64,000 bases of DNA from Caballeronia temeraria (GTDB lineage: Bacteria > Pseudomonadota > Gammaproteobacteria > Burkholderiales > Burkholderiaceae): positions 475,116 through 539,115 of the forward strand of contig NZ_FCOI02000001.1 of NCBI RefSeq assembly GCF_001544795.2. The letters run 5' to 3'. A program made the position numbers and the translations under genes. The stretch's first letter is position 1, and each line of letters begins with the position of its first letter. The notes beneath the pieces were generated by a model, which was not told the DNA's origin, did no database searches, and saw nothing but the letters and a program-made list of their open reading frames with translations. Shown piece by piece: positions 1 through 11,726 of the stretch.

Positions 1-1100
1 GGGAACGGCGCGTTCTTGCCGACGAGATCGCTTTCGTCCCAGCCGGTCATGCGGCAGAACGCCGGATTCACGTGCGTGATGCGGCCGTGCATGTCGAGCA
101 CGCGCATGCCGATCAGCACGGAGTTCTCCATCGCGCGGCGGAAAAACGCTTCGGCGTAGAGCGCCTGCTGCGCCTCGAAGCGCTGGCGCGTGTGCTTCCA
201 CAGGCTCCAGAGACTCCACAGCACGAAACACGACAAACCGGCGACGAGCCACACGAGCGTGTTGTTGGTGAAATTCGTGAGCTGCGGATACGAGTACACG
301 CGCACCGACAGACCTTGTCCGGGCGGGTCGAGCGGCAGGTCGTAGAACATGTCGCGCGGCAGGCGCGGGCGGCTCGACGTGGTCGCGAGCTCGCGGTTGT
401 TCAGGTCGGTGATGGATATCTTGTACTTCGCCGACAGTTCGCTCGGAATGTCGTGCTTCAGAATGCCTTCGATGGAAAACACCGCTGCGATCGAGCCGAG
501 AAACTCGCGGTCGCGGAAAACTGGTGTCTGCAACGTGATGTAGCCGTTGCCGAGGTCGTCGTAGAGCAACGGCGAGTAGACTTGGCGGCGGGTGGTGCGC
601 GCTTCGTCGAAGGCGGCCTGCACGGCCTCGTCCATCTGGGTGTCGTTCGGTTTCGCGAGACGCGATCCGAGCACGGGCAGCGGCGTGTTGGGCCAGCGCG
701 GCTTATGCTCGCTCGTATACCAGTTCATGTAGAGGATCTCGGGATGCCCCTGCATGATGTCGGTGGACGAGGTCTGGAAGGTTTGCGGGTCGCCGTGGCC
801 GCTCGCGATGTCGCGCGCGAGCGCCTGAATCTGCTCCTGCGCGCCGGTCATGGACAGGCGGATTTGCTGCTGTGCCCACGCGACGTTGCGATAAAGCGTG
901 TCTTCCTGCTGCTGCTGCTCGCGCCGGTTCAGGCTCCAGAGAATGAGACTCATGACGATCAGGAATACCAGGATCGAAATGAGCGGCGTGAGCAAATAGG
1001 AGTTTGACCACCACGGTCCGTGGTGCCAGCGGGAGGGCGAGGCGTCGGTCGGCTTTCGCCCGACTCGCGCCGAGCGTTTGATCAGCCGTTCGGTCAACAT
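1..1100 (-). CDS. PAS-domain sensor histidine kinase, N-terminal part (runs off the window)
   Basis: The minus-strand frame from ATG at 1098-1100 stays open to the window edge, giving about 366 residues. A membrane segment lies near residues 33-55 and a second near 280-300. The stretch between them is a periplasmic or extracellular sensor loop with a Cache-like look. After the second segment comes a PAS start (about residue 315 on, with NPAFCRMTGWDESDLVGKN-type residues). Kinase domains would lie outside the window, so the histidine kinase call is inferred from this layout. The gene is divergent from aceE. Its signal is unknown. It could also be a diguanylate cyclase or other PAS output protein. 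Confidence 0.75.
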   Translation of the reverse strand, partial: MLTERLIKRSARVGRKPTDASPSRWHHGPWWSNSYLLTPLISILVFLIVMSLILWSLNRREQQQQEDTLYRNVAWAQQQIRLSMTGAQEQIQALARDIASGHGDPQTFQTSSTDIMQGHPEILYMNWYTSEHKPRWPNTPLPVLGSRLAKPNDTQMDEAVQAAFDEARTTRRQVYSPLLYDDLGNGYITLQTPVFRDREFLGSIAAVFSIEGILKHDIPSELSAKYKISITDLNNRELATTSSRPRLPRDMFYDLPLDPPGQGLSVRVYSYPQLTNFTNNTLVWLVAGLSCFVLWSLWSLWKHTRQRFEAQQALYAEAFFRRAMENSVLIGMRVLDMHGRITHVNPAFCRMTGWDESDLVGKNAPF

Positions 1101-1239
1101 GGAAGCGATTGTAACGCAGCACCTGATTGTTAATTGGCGTAAAAAGACGGTAAAGATGGCTCGATTGCAGGAAAAGGAGGAGAAACATCTGAACAAAAAA
1201 GTCTTATCGGACGGTGCGTTGCAGCAATTTTTCGCATGG

Positions 1240-1300
1240 TGAGATGTACTCTCATGATTTGAAAAATTCCTTGCGTCATGGTCTGGACCCTCTTTAGAAT
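1240..1300 (+). promoter_or_regulatory. Candidate aceE promoter with upstream inverted repeat
   Basis: TTGCGT (1271-1276) and TAGAAT (1295-1300), 18 bases apart, look like a sigma-70 promoter about 90 bases before aceE. Just upstream, TGAGA-TGTAC-TCTCA (1240-1254) is a perfect 5-5-5 inverted repeat that could bind a regulator such as a GntR-type protein. Both are inferred from sequence only. Confidence 0.4.
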
Positions 1301-1392
1301 TGCCGGCACGCGGCCAGTGCCCGCCTTTCCGTGTCTGTTGCGGGCGTGCGCCGGCGGTTCTCATCGAGTGTTCCTCACATCAGGAGACGAGC

Positions 1393-4086
<2,694 letters not shown>

Positions 4087-4164
4087 AGGCATCGCCCCCG
4101 TGCGTTGTGACGCGCCTCTCTCCGAAGCGGAGAGAGGCCGCGTGCAACCCAGGAGACACTAATA

Positions 4165-5805
4165 ATGAGTCAAGCGATCGAAGTCAAAGTGCCGGACATC
4201 GGCGATTTCAAGGACATCCCCGTGATCGAGGTGCTGGTCAAGGTGGGTGATACGGTCGAACCCGAGCAGTCGCTCGTCACGCTCGAATCCGACAAGGCGA
4301 CGATGGACGTCCCGAGCTCGGCAGCAGGCACCGTGAAGGAAGTGAAGGTCAAGGTCGGCGACAACGTGTCGGAAGGCACGCTCATCGTCGTGCTGGAAGG
4401 CGGCGGCGCGGCGGCAGCGCCCGCTCCGGCTCCGGCAGCAGCGGCTCCCGCACCCGCGCCCGCTCCGGCAGCCGCGCCAGCGGCGAGCGGCGGCGGTTCC
4501 GTCGAAGTAAAGGTGCCGGATATCGGCGACTTCAAGGACATCCCGGTCATCGAGATCGCGGTGAAAGTCGGCGACAAGGTCGAGAAGGAGCAGTCGCTCG
4601 TCACGCTCGAATCCGACAAGGCCACGATGGATGTGCCGAGCCCCGCAGCGGGCACGGTCAAGGAACTGAAGGTCAAGATCGGCGATACGGTCTCTGAAGG
4701 CACGCTGATCGTCGTGCTGGAAGGCGCAGCAGGCGGTGCGGCCGCACCGGCGCCCGCTCCCGCACCGGCAGCGCAGAAGGAAGTGCCGCCGGATGCGCCC
4801 GCAGCGCCGGCGCCCGCTCCGAAGGAAGCGCCGTCCGCGCTCGCACAGGCGCCCGTGATGCCGGCCGGCGACGGTACGCGCACGTCGAGCCACGCATCGC
4901 CGTCGGTGCGCAAGTTCGCGCGCGAACTGGGCGTCGATGTGTCGCGCGTGCGCGGCACCGGTCCGAAGAACCGCATCACGCAGCAGGACATCACCGCGTT
5001 CGTGAAGGGCGTGATGTCGGGTCAGGGCGCGGCGCCCGCGGCGGCCGCTCCGGCTGGCGGCGGCGGTGGCGAACTCGGTCTGCTGCCGTGGCCGAAGATC
5101 GACTTCACGAAGTTCGGGCCGGTCGATCCGAAGCCGCTCTCGCGCATCAAGAAGATCTCGGGCGCGAACCTGCATCGCAACTGGGTGATGATCCCGCACG
5201 TCACGAACAACGACGAAGCCGACATCACCGAGCTCGAAGAGCTGCGCGTGAAGCTCAACAAGGAGCACGAGAAGGCCGGCGTGAAGTTCACGATGCTCGC
5301 GTTCGTCATCAAGGCCGTGGTCTCGGCGCTCAAGAAGTTCCCGGACTTCAACGCGAGCCTCGACGGCGACAATCTCGTCTTCAAGAAGTACTACCACATC
5401 GGTTTTGCGGCCGATACGCCGAACGGCCTCGTCGTTCCGGTGATCCGCGACGCGGACAAGAAGGGCCTCGTGGATATCGCCAAGGAGATGGCGGAACTGT
5501 CGAAGCTCGCGCGCGACGGCAAGCTGAAGCCCGATCAGATGCAGGGCGGCTGCTTCTCGATCTCGTCGCTGGGCGGCATCGGCGGGACGCACTTCACGCC
5601 GATCATCAACGCGCCCGAAGTCGCGATCCTCGGCCTGTCGCGCGGCTATCAGAAGCCCGTGTGGGACGGCAAGCAGTTCGTGCCGCGCCTCACGCTGCCG
5701 ATGTCGCTGTCGTATGACCATCGCGTCATCGACGGTGCGGCGGCTGCGCGCTTCAACGCTTATCTGTCGGCGATTCTGGGCGATTTCCGTCGCGTCATTC
5801 TCTGA
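4165..5805 (+). CDS. aceF: Pyruvate dehydrogenase E2, dihydrolipoyllysine acetyltransferase
   Basis: Core of the pyruvate dehydrogenase complex; transfers acetyl from lipoyl-lysine to CoA. The 546 residues contain two N-terminal lipoyl domains with ESDKA lipoylation sites at about K44 and K152, Ala-Pro-rich linkers between and after them, a peripheral-subunit-binding domain at about 243-280 (SPSVRKFARELGVD), and the catalytic acyltransferase domain ending with the DHRVIDG motif (His at about 519). GGAGA lies just before the ATG. It is the second gene of the pdh operon. Confidence 0.97.
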   Translation: MSQAIEVKVPDIGDFKDIPVIEVLVKVGDTVEPEQSLVTLESDKATMDVPSSAAGTVKEVKVKVGDNVSEGTLIVVLEGGGAAAAPAPAPAAAAPAPAPAPAAAPAASGGGSVEVKVPDIGDFKDIPVIEIAVKVGDKVEKEQSLVTLESDKATMDVPSPAAGTVKELKVKIGDTVSEGTLIVVLEGAAGGAAAPAPAPAPAAQKEVPPDAPAAPAPAPKEAPSALAQAPVMPAGDGTRTSSHASPSVRKFARELGVDVSRVRGTGPKNRITQQDITAFVKGVMSGQGAAPAAAAPAGGGGGELGLLPWPKIDFTKFGPVDPKPLSRIKKISGANLHRNWVMIPHVTNNDEADITELEELRVKLNKEHEKAGVKFTMLAFVIKAVVSALKKFPDFNASLDGDNLVFKKYYHIGFAADTPNGLVVPVIRDADKKGLVDIAKEMAELSKLARDGKLKPDQMQGGCFSISSLGGIGGTHFTPIINAPEVAILGLSRGYQKPVWDGKQFVPRLTLPMSLSYDHRVIDGAAAARFNAYLSAILGDFRRVIL

Positions 5806-5880
5806 TCTTCTGATCTGGCCGACGGCGGAACCTCGGGCGTGTGTCCCGAGGTTCCATCCGCATATCTCTTAGGGGACAAC

Positions 5881-7935
5881 ATGAGTCTCGTCGAACTAAA
5901 AGTACCCGACATCGGCGACTTCTCCGATGTCGATGTCATCGAAGTCAATATCAAGCCCGGCGACGTCATCGAAAAGGAACAGGGCGTCATCACGCTCGAA
6001 ACCGACAAGGCCACGATGGAAGTGCCCGCCGATGTCGCGGGCACGATCAAGGAAGTGAAGGTCAAGCAGGGCGACAAGGTGAGCCAGGGCTCGGTCATCG
6101 CGATGGTCGAGGCCGCGGGCGCTGCCGCCGCGCCTTCGCCGGCTCCCGCACCCGCCGCTGCGCCCGCGCCGGCCGCGGCTTCGGGCGGCGGCGTGCAGGA
6201 CGTGAAGGTGCCGGATATCGGCGACTTCAAGGACATTCCGGTCATCGAAGTGCACGTGAAGCCGGGCGATACGGTCGAGAAGGAACAGTCGCTCATCACG
6301 CTCGAATCCGACAAGGCGACGATGGACGTGCCATCGCCTGCCGCCGGCACGGTGAGGGAAGTGAAGGTGAAGGTCGGCGACAACGTGTCGGAAGGCACGC
6401 TGGTGCTGACGCTCGAGGGCGCCGCCGGCGCCGCCGCACCCGCGCCTCAGAAGGCCGCGCCCGCTCCGGCGCCTGCCGCAGCCCCGACGCCCGCGCCGCA
6501 AGCCGGCAGCTATTCGGGCGCGGCGGATGTCGAATGCGACATGCTCGTGCTCGGCGCCGGTCCCGGCGGCTATTCGGCGGCGTTCCGTTCCGCCGATCTC
6601 GGCATGAAGACCGTGCTCGTCGAACGTTATTCGACGCTGGGCGGCGTGTGCCTGAACGTCGGCTGCATTCCGTCGAAGGCGCTGCTGCACACCGCGCTCG
6701 TCATCGACGAAGCGGCCGAGCTCGCGGCGCACGGCATCAGCTTCGGCGAGCCGAAGGTCGATCTCGACAAGCTGCGCGGCTTCAAGGAAGGCGTCGTCAA
6801 GAAGCTGACCGGCGGTCTCGCGGGCATGGCGAAGGCGCGCAAGGTGACGGTGGTGACGGGCGTCGGCAATTTCGTCGATCCGAACCACATGGAAGTGAAC
6901 GGCCCGGACGGCAAGAAGGTCGTCAGGTTCAAGCAGGCGATCATCGCGGCGGGTTCGCAGTCCGTGAAGCTGCCGTTCTTCCCGGATGATCCGCGTGTCG
7001 TCGATTCAACCGGCGCGCTGGAATTGCGTCAGTTGCCCAAGCGCATGCTCGTGGTGGGCGGCGGCATCATCGGCCTGGAAATGGCCACGGTCTATTCGAC
7101 ACTGGGCGCGGACATCGATGTCGTCGAAATGCTCGACGGCCTGATGCAGGGCGCGGACCGCGATCTCGTGAAGGTCTGGGAGAAGTTCAATTCCAAGCGC
7201 TTCACGAACGTGATGCTCAAGACCAAGACGACCAAGGCGGAAGCCAGGGAAGACGGCATCTACGTCACGTTCGAAGGCGAGAAGGCGCCGAGCGAAGCGC
7301 AACGGTACGACCTCGTGCTGCTCGCGGTTGGCCGCAGCCCGAACGGCGGCAAGATCGGCGCGGACAAGGCGGGCGTCGCGGTGACGGATCGCGGCTTCAT
7401 CAACGTCGACAAGCAGATGCGCACCAACGTGCCGCACATCTTCGCGATCGGCGATCTCGTCGGCCAGCCGATGCTCGCGCACAAGGCCGTGCACGAAGGC
7501 CACGTCGCGGCGGAAGCGGCGCACGGCGAGAAGGCGTATTTCGACGCGCTGCAGATTCCGTCCGTCGCTTATACGGATCCGGAAGTGGCGTGGGCGGGCA
7601 AGACGGAAGACCAGTGCAAGGCCGAAGGCATCAAGTTCGGCAAGGCGGTGTTCCCGTGGGCCGCATCGGGCCGCGCGATCGCCAACGGCCGCGACGAAGG
7701 CTTCACCAAGCTCATCTTCGATGAAGAGACGCATCGCGTGATCGGCGGCGGCATCGTCGGCCTGAACGCGGGCGATCTGATCAGCGAAGTGTGTCTCGCG
7801 ATCGAAATGGGCGCGGATGCGACCGACATCGGCAAGACGATCCACCCGCACCCGACGCTCGGCGAATCGGTCGGCATGGCCGCCGAGTTGTACGAAGGCG
7901 TGTGCACGGACCTGCCGCCGCAACGCAAGAAGTAA
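5881..7935 (+). CDS. lpdA: Dihydrolipoyl dehydrogenase (E3) with two N-terminal lipoyl domains
   Basis: FAD/NAD disulfide oxidoreductase that reoxidises lipoyl groups of the dehydrogenase complex. The 684 residues are longer than the usual 470-600 because two lipoyl domains precede the flavoprotein core: the first carries ETDKA (K43), the second ESDKA (K145). The core shows an FAD GxGxxG (LGAGPGGYSAA), the redox pair GGVCLNVGCIPSK (C257/C262) and the C-terminal IHPHPTLGES with the catalytic His. The start at 5881 (GGGGACAAC then ATG) is preferred over an upstream in-frame ATG at 5839. The second lipoyl domain is much closer to those of AceF than to the first one. Confidence 0.96.
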   Translation: MSLVELKVPDIGDFSDVDVIEVNIKPGDVIEKEQGVITLETDKATMEVPADVAGTIKEVKVKQGDKVSQGSVIAMVEAAGAAAAPSPAPAPAAAPAPAAASGGGVQDVKVPDIGDFKDIPVIEVHVKPGDTVEKEQSLITLESDKATMDVPSPAAGTVREVKVKVGDNVSEGTLVLTLEGAAGAAAPAPQKAAPAPAPAAAPTPAPQAGSYSGAADVECDMLVLGAGPGGYSAAFRSADLGMKTVLVERYSTLGGVCLNVGCIPSKALLHTALVIDEAAELAAHGISFGEPKVDLDKLRGFKEGVVKKLTGGLAGMAKARKVTVVTGVGNFVDPNHMEVNGPDGKKVVRFKQAIIAAGSQSVKLPFFPDDPRVVDSTGALELRQLPKRMLVVGGGIIGLEMATVYSTLGADIDVVEMLDGLMQGADRDLVKVWEKFNSKRFTNVMLKTKTTKAEAREDGIYVTFEGEKAPSEAQRYDLVLLAVGRSPNGGKIGADKAGVAVTDRGFINVDKQMRTNVPHIFAIGDLVGQPMLAHKAVHEGHVAAEAAHGEKAYFDALQIPSVAYTDPEVAWAGKTEDQCKAEGIKFGKAVFPWAASGRAIANGRDEGFTKLIFDEETHRVIGGGIVGLNAGDLISEVCLAIEMGADATDIGKTIHPHPTLGESVGMAAELYEGVCTDLPPQRKK

Positions 7936-7960
7936 GTTTTCCTCCTTCGCCAAGCGCAAA

Positions 7961-7992
7961 GGCGCGCTCCTTGACGGGAGCGCGCCTTTTTT
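7961..7992 (+). terminator. Rho-independent terminator of the pdh operon
   Basis: Perfect 10-bp stem GGCGCGCTCC / GGAGCGCGCC with a 6-base loop, followed by six T residues, 25 bases after lpdA. Confidence 0.9.
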
Positions 7993-8034
7993 CGTTGGCT
8001 CTTTTCGTTGACGGAACGAGAAAACGCGGACGAC

Positions 8035-8060
8035 AAAAAACCCGGCGCGATGGCCGGGTT
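8035..8060 (-). terminator. Rho-independent terminator of phaP
   Basis: On the minus strand AACCCGGC / GCCGGGTT forms an 8-bp stem followed by a run of T. It lies 48 bases beyond the phasin stop codon and converges with the pdh terminator. Confidence 0.85.
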
Positions 8061-8107
8061 CTTCGTGATTCGTGCTGCATCAACCGGGCAGAAGCCCGGA
8101 AGCGAAC

Positions 8108-8683
8108 TTAGGCAACCGACTTCTTGGCGACGCGCGAAGCTTGCTCGGTCGCTTGCGTAGCGGCCTTCGTCGCAGCCGTAGCGGCGGCGTTGAAGTTGCT
8201 TTCAGCGATTTCGACAGCTTGCTTCGTTGCCTTGTGAACCGTTTCGTACGTCGTGTTGGCGGCGGTGATAGCCGACTTCATCACGGCGACAGCGGTTTCC
8301 GAACCAGCCGGTGCGTTCTTGGCGACGTTGTCGACGAGCGTTTGCACCTTGCGGTTCTGCTCTTCGTACTGCGCTTCCGCGACGCGGGCGAATTCGGCTT
8401 GCGTAGCCGATGCGATTTCATACAGGTGACGGCCGTACGACAGCACCTTTTCCGCGACCGGCTGGGTCAGGCTGGCTTGCAGCGCGAGCAGTTCCTGCGC
8501 GTCCTTCACGGACAGCGCGCGCTGTGCGTTTTCCTGGCTTTCGGCCAGCGTGGACTTAACGACTTGCAGATTCAGTTCGACAAGCTTTTCGACGCCTTCG
8601 AACGCCTTGTTCGTCAGACCGAACAGCGTGTCGAAGTTGGCTTTCTGTGCAGCGGCGATTTGCTCGGGGGTCAACAGCGTCAT
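8108..8683 (-). CDS. phaP: Phasin, polyhydroxyalkanoate granule-associated protein
   Basis: Coats PHA granules and controls their size and number. It has 191 residues, the common length of beta-proteobacterial PhaP. It is amphipathic-helical throughout, with the family start [20 protein letters not shown] and an Ala/Thr-rich C-terminal tail ([20 protein letters not shown]). CAGGAGCCTGAG precedes the ATG at 8681-8683. It is a single gene with its own promoter and terminator. The promoter region carries two copies of a TGC-N3-GCA element, which suggests control by the PHA-responsive repressor PhaR (inferred). Confidence 0.95.
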   Translation of the reverse strand: MTLLTPEQIAAAQKANFDTLFGLTNKAFEGVEKLVELNLQVVKSTLAESQENAQRALSVKDAQELLALQASLTQPVAEKVLSYGRHLYEIASATQAEFARVAEAQYEEQNRKVQTLVDNVAKNAPAGSETAVAVMKSAITAANTTYETVHKATKQAVEIAESNFNAAATAATKAATQATEQASRVAKKSVA

Positions 8684-8777
8684 CTCAGGCTCCTGATGGC
8701 AGACCCATCAACGCGGGTCGTGGTTTGGGTAGATCCGGCGCGATGAACCTTTGCCGGCTAGGTGCAACTGCAATTGG

Positions 8778-8847
8778 TGCGTCGCAACATGAGGCCCATT
8801 TTAGAGATATTCCGATGGATGTCAAGCGCTTTTTGTGCGTCGCACAA
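8778..8847 (-). promoter_or_regulatory. phaP promoter flanked by two identical operator-like sites
   Basis: On the minus strand TTGACA (8820-8825) and TAAAAT (8798-8803) are spaced 16 bases apart, a near-consensus sigma-70 promoter. The same nonamer TGCGTCGCA (TGC-N3-GCA, read on the plus strand) occurs upstream of the -35 (8836-8844, inside the longer palindrome TTGTGCGTCGCACAA) and downstream of the -10 near the expected transcript start (8778-8786). This two-site layout around a promoter fits what is described for PhaR at phasin promoters. Binding is inferred. Confidence 0.7.
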
Positions 8848-9460
8848 TCGGTGGAAAGCTCATATTAAACAAGAACTTACTTGTCAGCATCGGGGTTCGG
8901 AGAGCGGTTCGTGAAAACCCTATGCACCCAAGCGGGGCAGGGGTCTCCAGGCCATCCGTTATCCATCTCCGATCCGAATGAAAGCACGTTCCGATGAAAG
9001 TTTGATGTTGCGACGGCAGACCGCCGGCGCGCGCTGCGGCGACGCAAAACAGAGATATTTCTGAAGATCGTCCTATTTTTAGGATGTCGCCGTACACCAA
9101 ATTGTTGAAGAAACGTTAACATTTCGGCTGCCCGATCTGCCGTGCGTCTGTCCGCGTCATCCGGTTGCCTTGTTCCTCGGTTCGAAACTCTTCGTTTTGT
9201 CTGATTTGATCTTCACGTCTGGCTAAAGTCGTGGAAAGTTTTGCCGATAGTGCGTTTGTCGTCGTGTAGAAAAGCGTGCTGCCGGCAGAACTGTTTCGCG
9301 AGGACGATCGTTTTTTCCGATCGAGGCGCGTTTTTGTTCAGCAATATGCAATCACGGCTTACAACTCAGTTTAACGAGTGTCGATAAGTGCTTAATATTG
9401 CTTAAATTTCGTAGCTTCACTACACTTGGCGGTACCCTCCAGCCGCCCAATAGAACACTA
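8848..9460. other. Intergenic region between phaP and pbpG
   Basis: About 600 bases without a supportable gene. Short open frames here have no ribosome binding site or recognisable protein. The stretch nearest pbpG is AT-richer (around 9350-9420) and is the likely pbpG promoter. A CGATCG pair flanks a T-rich run near 9306-9323. I see no further assignable site. Confidence 0.5.
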
Positions 9461-10639
9461 ATGAAAACCGAAATGTTTTCGTCGTTTAAGGTGGTGCATG
9501 GCGTGGCAGTGCGCTCGGCATTGTCCATCGCTGTCTCCATCGCAGTAGCGACGTCCTTCGCAGCGGCTCCGGCTGAAGCCCTTGCGAAGACCGCCACCCA
9601 TACCAAGACAGCAAAGAAAGACGCGGCTGAAAAGCCCGCGCGCGTCGCAAAAACCACGCTCAAGGCGCCGAAACCCGCGAAAGCGGCCAAGGTCGCCGCC
9701 GCCGATGACGACGAAGACGCGCCCCGCGCGTCGCGTAAGCGTCGCGCGTCGTATCGCATGGAGCCGCATGCGCGCCGCGCGTCGGTGCATGCAGTTGCGT
9801 TCCAGCCGCGTGCGACGTCGGTCGGCCAGGCGTTCGGTCTGCATGAGACGCCCGACAGCCTCGCGCTGCGTTCGAGCGTGGCCTACGTGGTCGATCAGAA
9901 CACGTCCGAGACGCTCTTCGACAAGAACTCGCGCGCCGTCGTGCCGATCGCATCGATCACCAAACTCATGACGGCGATGGTCGTGCTCGACTCGCACATG
10001 CCGCTCACCGACGAAATCAGCGTCACCGACGAAGACCGCGACTACGAGAAGTTCACCGGCTCGCGTCTCGCGGTCGGTTCGGTGCTCAATCGCGAAGACA
10101 TGCTGCACATCGCGCTGATGGCATCGGAAAATCGCGCGGCCGCGGCGCTGTCGCGCTATTTCCCGGGCGGGCGTCCGGCGTTTATCGCCGCGATGAACGC
10201 GAAGGCGAAGTCGCTCGGCATGGTCGACACGCACTTCGAGAATTCCACGGGTCTGACGAGCCAGAACGTGTCGAGCGCGCGCGACCTCGTGAAGATGGTG
10301 AACGCGGCGTATCAGTATCCGTTGATCCGCAAGTTCTCGACCGACCGCAGTTACGACGTCTTCACCGGCAAGCGCAATCTCGCGTACAACAGCACGAACG
10401 CGCTGATCCGCAATGCGTCGTGGGACATCGGCTTGCAGAAGACGGGTTTCATCAACGAAGCGGGCGAGTGCCTCGTGATGCAGGCAACCGTGAATGGCCG
10501 TCCGGTCGTGATCGTGCTGCTCGATTCGTACGGCAAGTATTCGCGTTTCGCCGATGCGGGCCGGTTGCGCTCGTTCCTCGATACGCTCGGCGAGCCGCAT
10601 ATCATGAGCGCGGACATGGGCAGCGGCGGGAATCCTTGA
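9461..10639 (+). CDS. pbpG: D-alanyl-D-alanine endopeptidase (penicillin-binding protein 7 type)
   Basis: Periplasmic S11-family peptidase acting on peptidoglycan cross-links. The 392-residue reading starts at ATG 9461 and has a hydrophobic signal segment at about 15-38, a basic Ala/Lys/Pro-rich linker (about 45-110), then the S11 catalytic domain. That domain shows SITK (Ser165, Lys168), the SEN motif in MASENRAAA, and KTG in LQKTGFINEAG. An in-frame longer start at 9398 adds 21 residues before the signal segment and is less likely. The linker is longer than in the E. coli enzyme. Confidence 0.92.
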   Translation: MKTEMFSSFKVVHGVAVRSALSIAVSIAVATSFAAAPAEALAKTATHTKTAKKDAAEKPARVAKTTLKAPKPAKAAKVAAADDDEDAPRASRKRRASYRMEPHARRASVHAVAFQPRATSVGQAFGLHETPDSLALRSSVAYVVDQNTSETLFDKNSRAVVPIASITKLMTAMVVLDSHMPLTDEISVTDEDRDYEKFTGSRLAVGSVLNREDMLHIALMASENRAAAALSRYFPGGRPAFIAAMNAKAKSLGMVDTHFENSTGLTSQNVSSARDLVKMVNAAYQYPLIRKFSTDRSYDVFTGKRNLAYNSTNALIRNASWDIGLQKTGFINEAGECLVMQATVNGRPVVIVLLDSYGKYSRFADAGRLRSFLDTLGEPHIMSADMGSGGNP

Positions 10640-10667
10640 GCGCCCGCCATTCGCTGACGTAAAAGCG

Positions 10668-10702
10668 AAAAAGGGATTCGTCGAAAGACGAATCCCTTTT
10701 TT
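10668..10702. terminator. Bidirectional terminator between pbpG and the IclR gene
   Basis: AAGGGATTCGTC / GACGAATCCCTT forms a 12-bp stem with a GAAA tetraloop. It is flanked by A-rich and T-rich tails, so it can work on both strands for the convergent genes. Confidence 0.9.
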
Positions 10703-10717
10703 CATGCGGCGGAGGAA

Positions 10718-11536
10718 TCAGCGGTGCGCGTGTTGCGCGTGCTGTTGCGCGTCGGCGGCTGCCTGTTCCGGGTGATAACCCAGCGATTGCGAGATTTCGA
10801 GCGCTGTGTGACTCAGTTGCTTGAGCCAGGCGTCCTGCAGACGATCCGCGGGCGCGGAGAGCGACAGGCCGGCGACGAGCCGTCCGGTGTCGTCGTAGAT
10901 GCCGGCCGCGATGCAGCGCACGCCGAGTTCGAGTTCCTCGTTATCGCGGGCGCAAGCTTGCTGACGCACCAGCGACAACTCACGCTCGAGCTTCGAGAGA
11001 TCCGTGATGCTGTTCTGCGTGTGGCCGGAGAGACCGGTTCGCATCGCATAGGCGCGCACGCGCGTGGCTTCGTCGGCGGCGAGGAAGAGCTTGCCGACCG
11101 ACGTCAGATGCAACGGCGCGCGGCCGCCGATGGCGCGCACGACCTGCATCCCCGAGCGCTCGGAATAGGCGCGTTCGATATACACGATCTCGTCGCCCTG
11201 CCGCACGGAGAGGTTGACCGTCTGCCCGGTCTGCCGATGCAACTCGCGCATCGGCGGCATCGCGGCTTCGCGCACCGAAAGACGCGCCTTCACCAGATTG
11301 CCGAGCTCCAGCAAGCGCATGCCGAGCCGATAAGTGCCGGGATCGGACCGGTCGACGAGCCGGCAAAGCACCATGTCGTTCAGGATGCGATGCGCGGTGG
11401 ACGGATGCAGATCGGTGCTCTGGGCGAGCTCTTTCAGGCTGACGGGATCGGTGTGATCGGCAAGGGCGTCGAGAAGACGCATCATGCGCTCGATCACCTG
11501 AATGGACGTTTTGGATTCCGGGTTCGTATCGCTCAT
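10718..11536 (-). CDS. IclR-family transcriptional regulator
   Basis: A 272-residue protein with an N-terminal winged helix-turn-helix (about 12-75, VIERMMRLLDALADHTDPVS then LKELAQSTDLHPSTAHRIL) and the C-terminal IclR effector-binding domain (about 90-255). It is divergent from lutA-lutB, with about 190 bases between the starts. It therefore probably controls that operon in response to lactate or a related acid (inferred). Confidence 0.92.
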   Translation of the reverse strand: MSDTNPESKTSIQVIERMMRLLDALADHTDPVSLKELAQSTDLHPSTAHRILNDMVLCRLVDRSDPGTYRLGMRLLELGNLVKARLSVREAAMPPMRELHRQTGQTVNLSVRQGDEIVYIERAYSERSGMQVVRAIGGRAPLHLTSVGKLFLAADEATRVRAYAMRTGLSGHTQNSITDLSKLERELSLVRQQACARDNEELELGVRCIAAGIYDDTGRLVAGLSLSAPADRLQDAWLKQLSHTALEISQSLGYHPEQAAADAQQHAQHAHR

Positions 11537-11610
11537 CGTGAAAAATCGGTTGATGCGTCAAACAGCGGAACCACGATTGTATCTCATAATGTGAAAAAAG
11601 CGAACGCGAC

Positions 11611-11629
11611 GCGGAAACAACGGTTCCGC
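11611..11629 (+). promoter_or_regulatory. Candidate IclR operator between the regulator and lutA
   Basis: GCGGAA-N7-TTCCGC is a perfect 6-bp inverted repeat in the divergent intergenic region. A related half-site (GCGGAACC) lies near 11565. Its role is inferred from position. Confidence 0.45.
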
Positions 11630-11726
11630 CGATGCGGCGGGCAGCCGGCGAGAACCCCGTCGGCCGGGACTTTTCGCGGATAATCGGCGCTGCGTTCACA
11701 TCACTCTACAGAACAGGAAACGCCCC

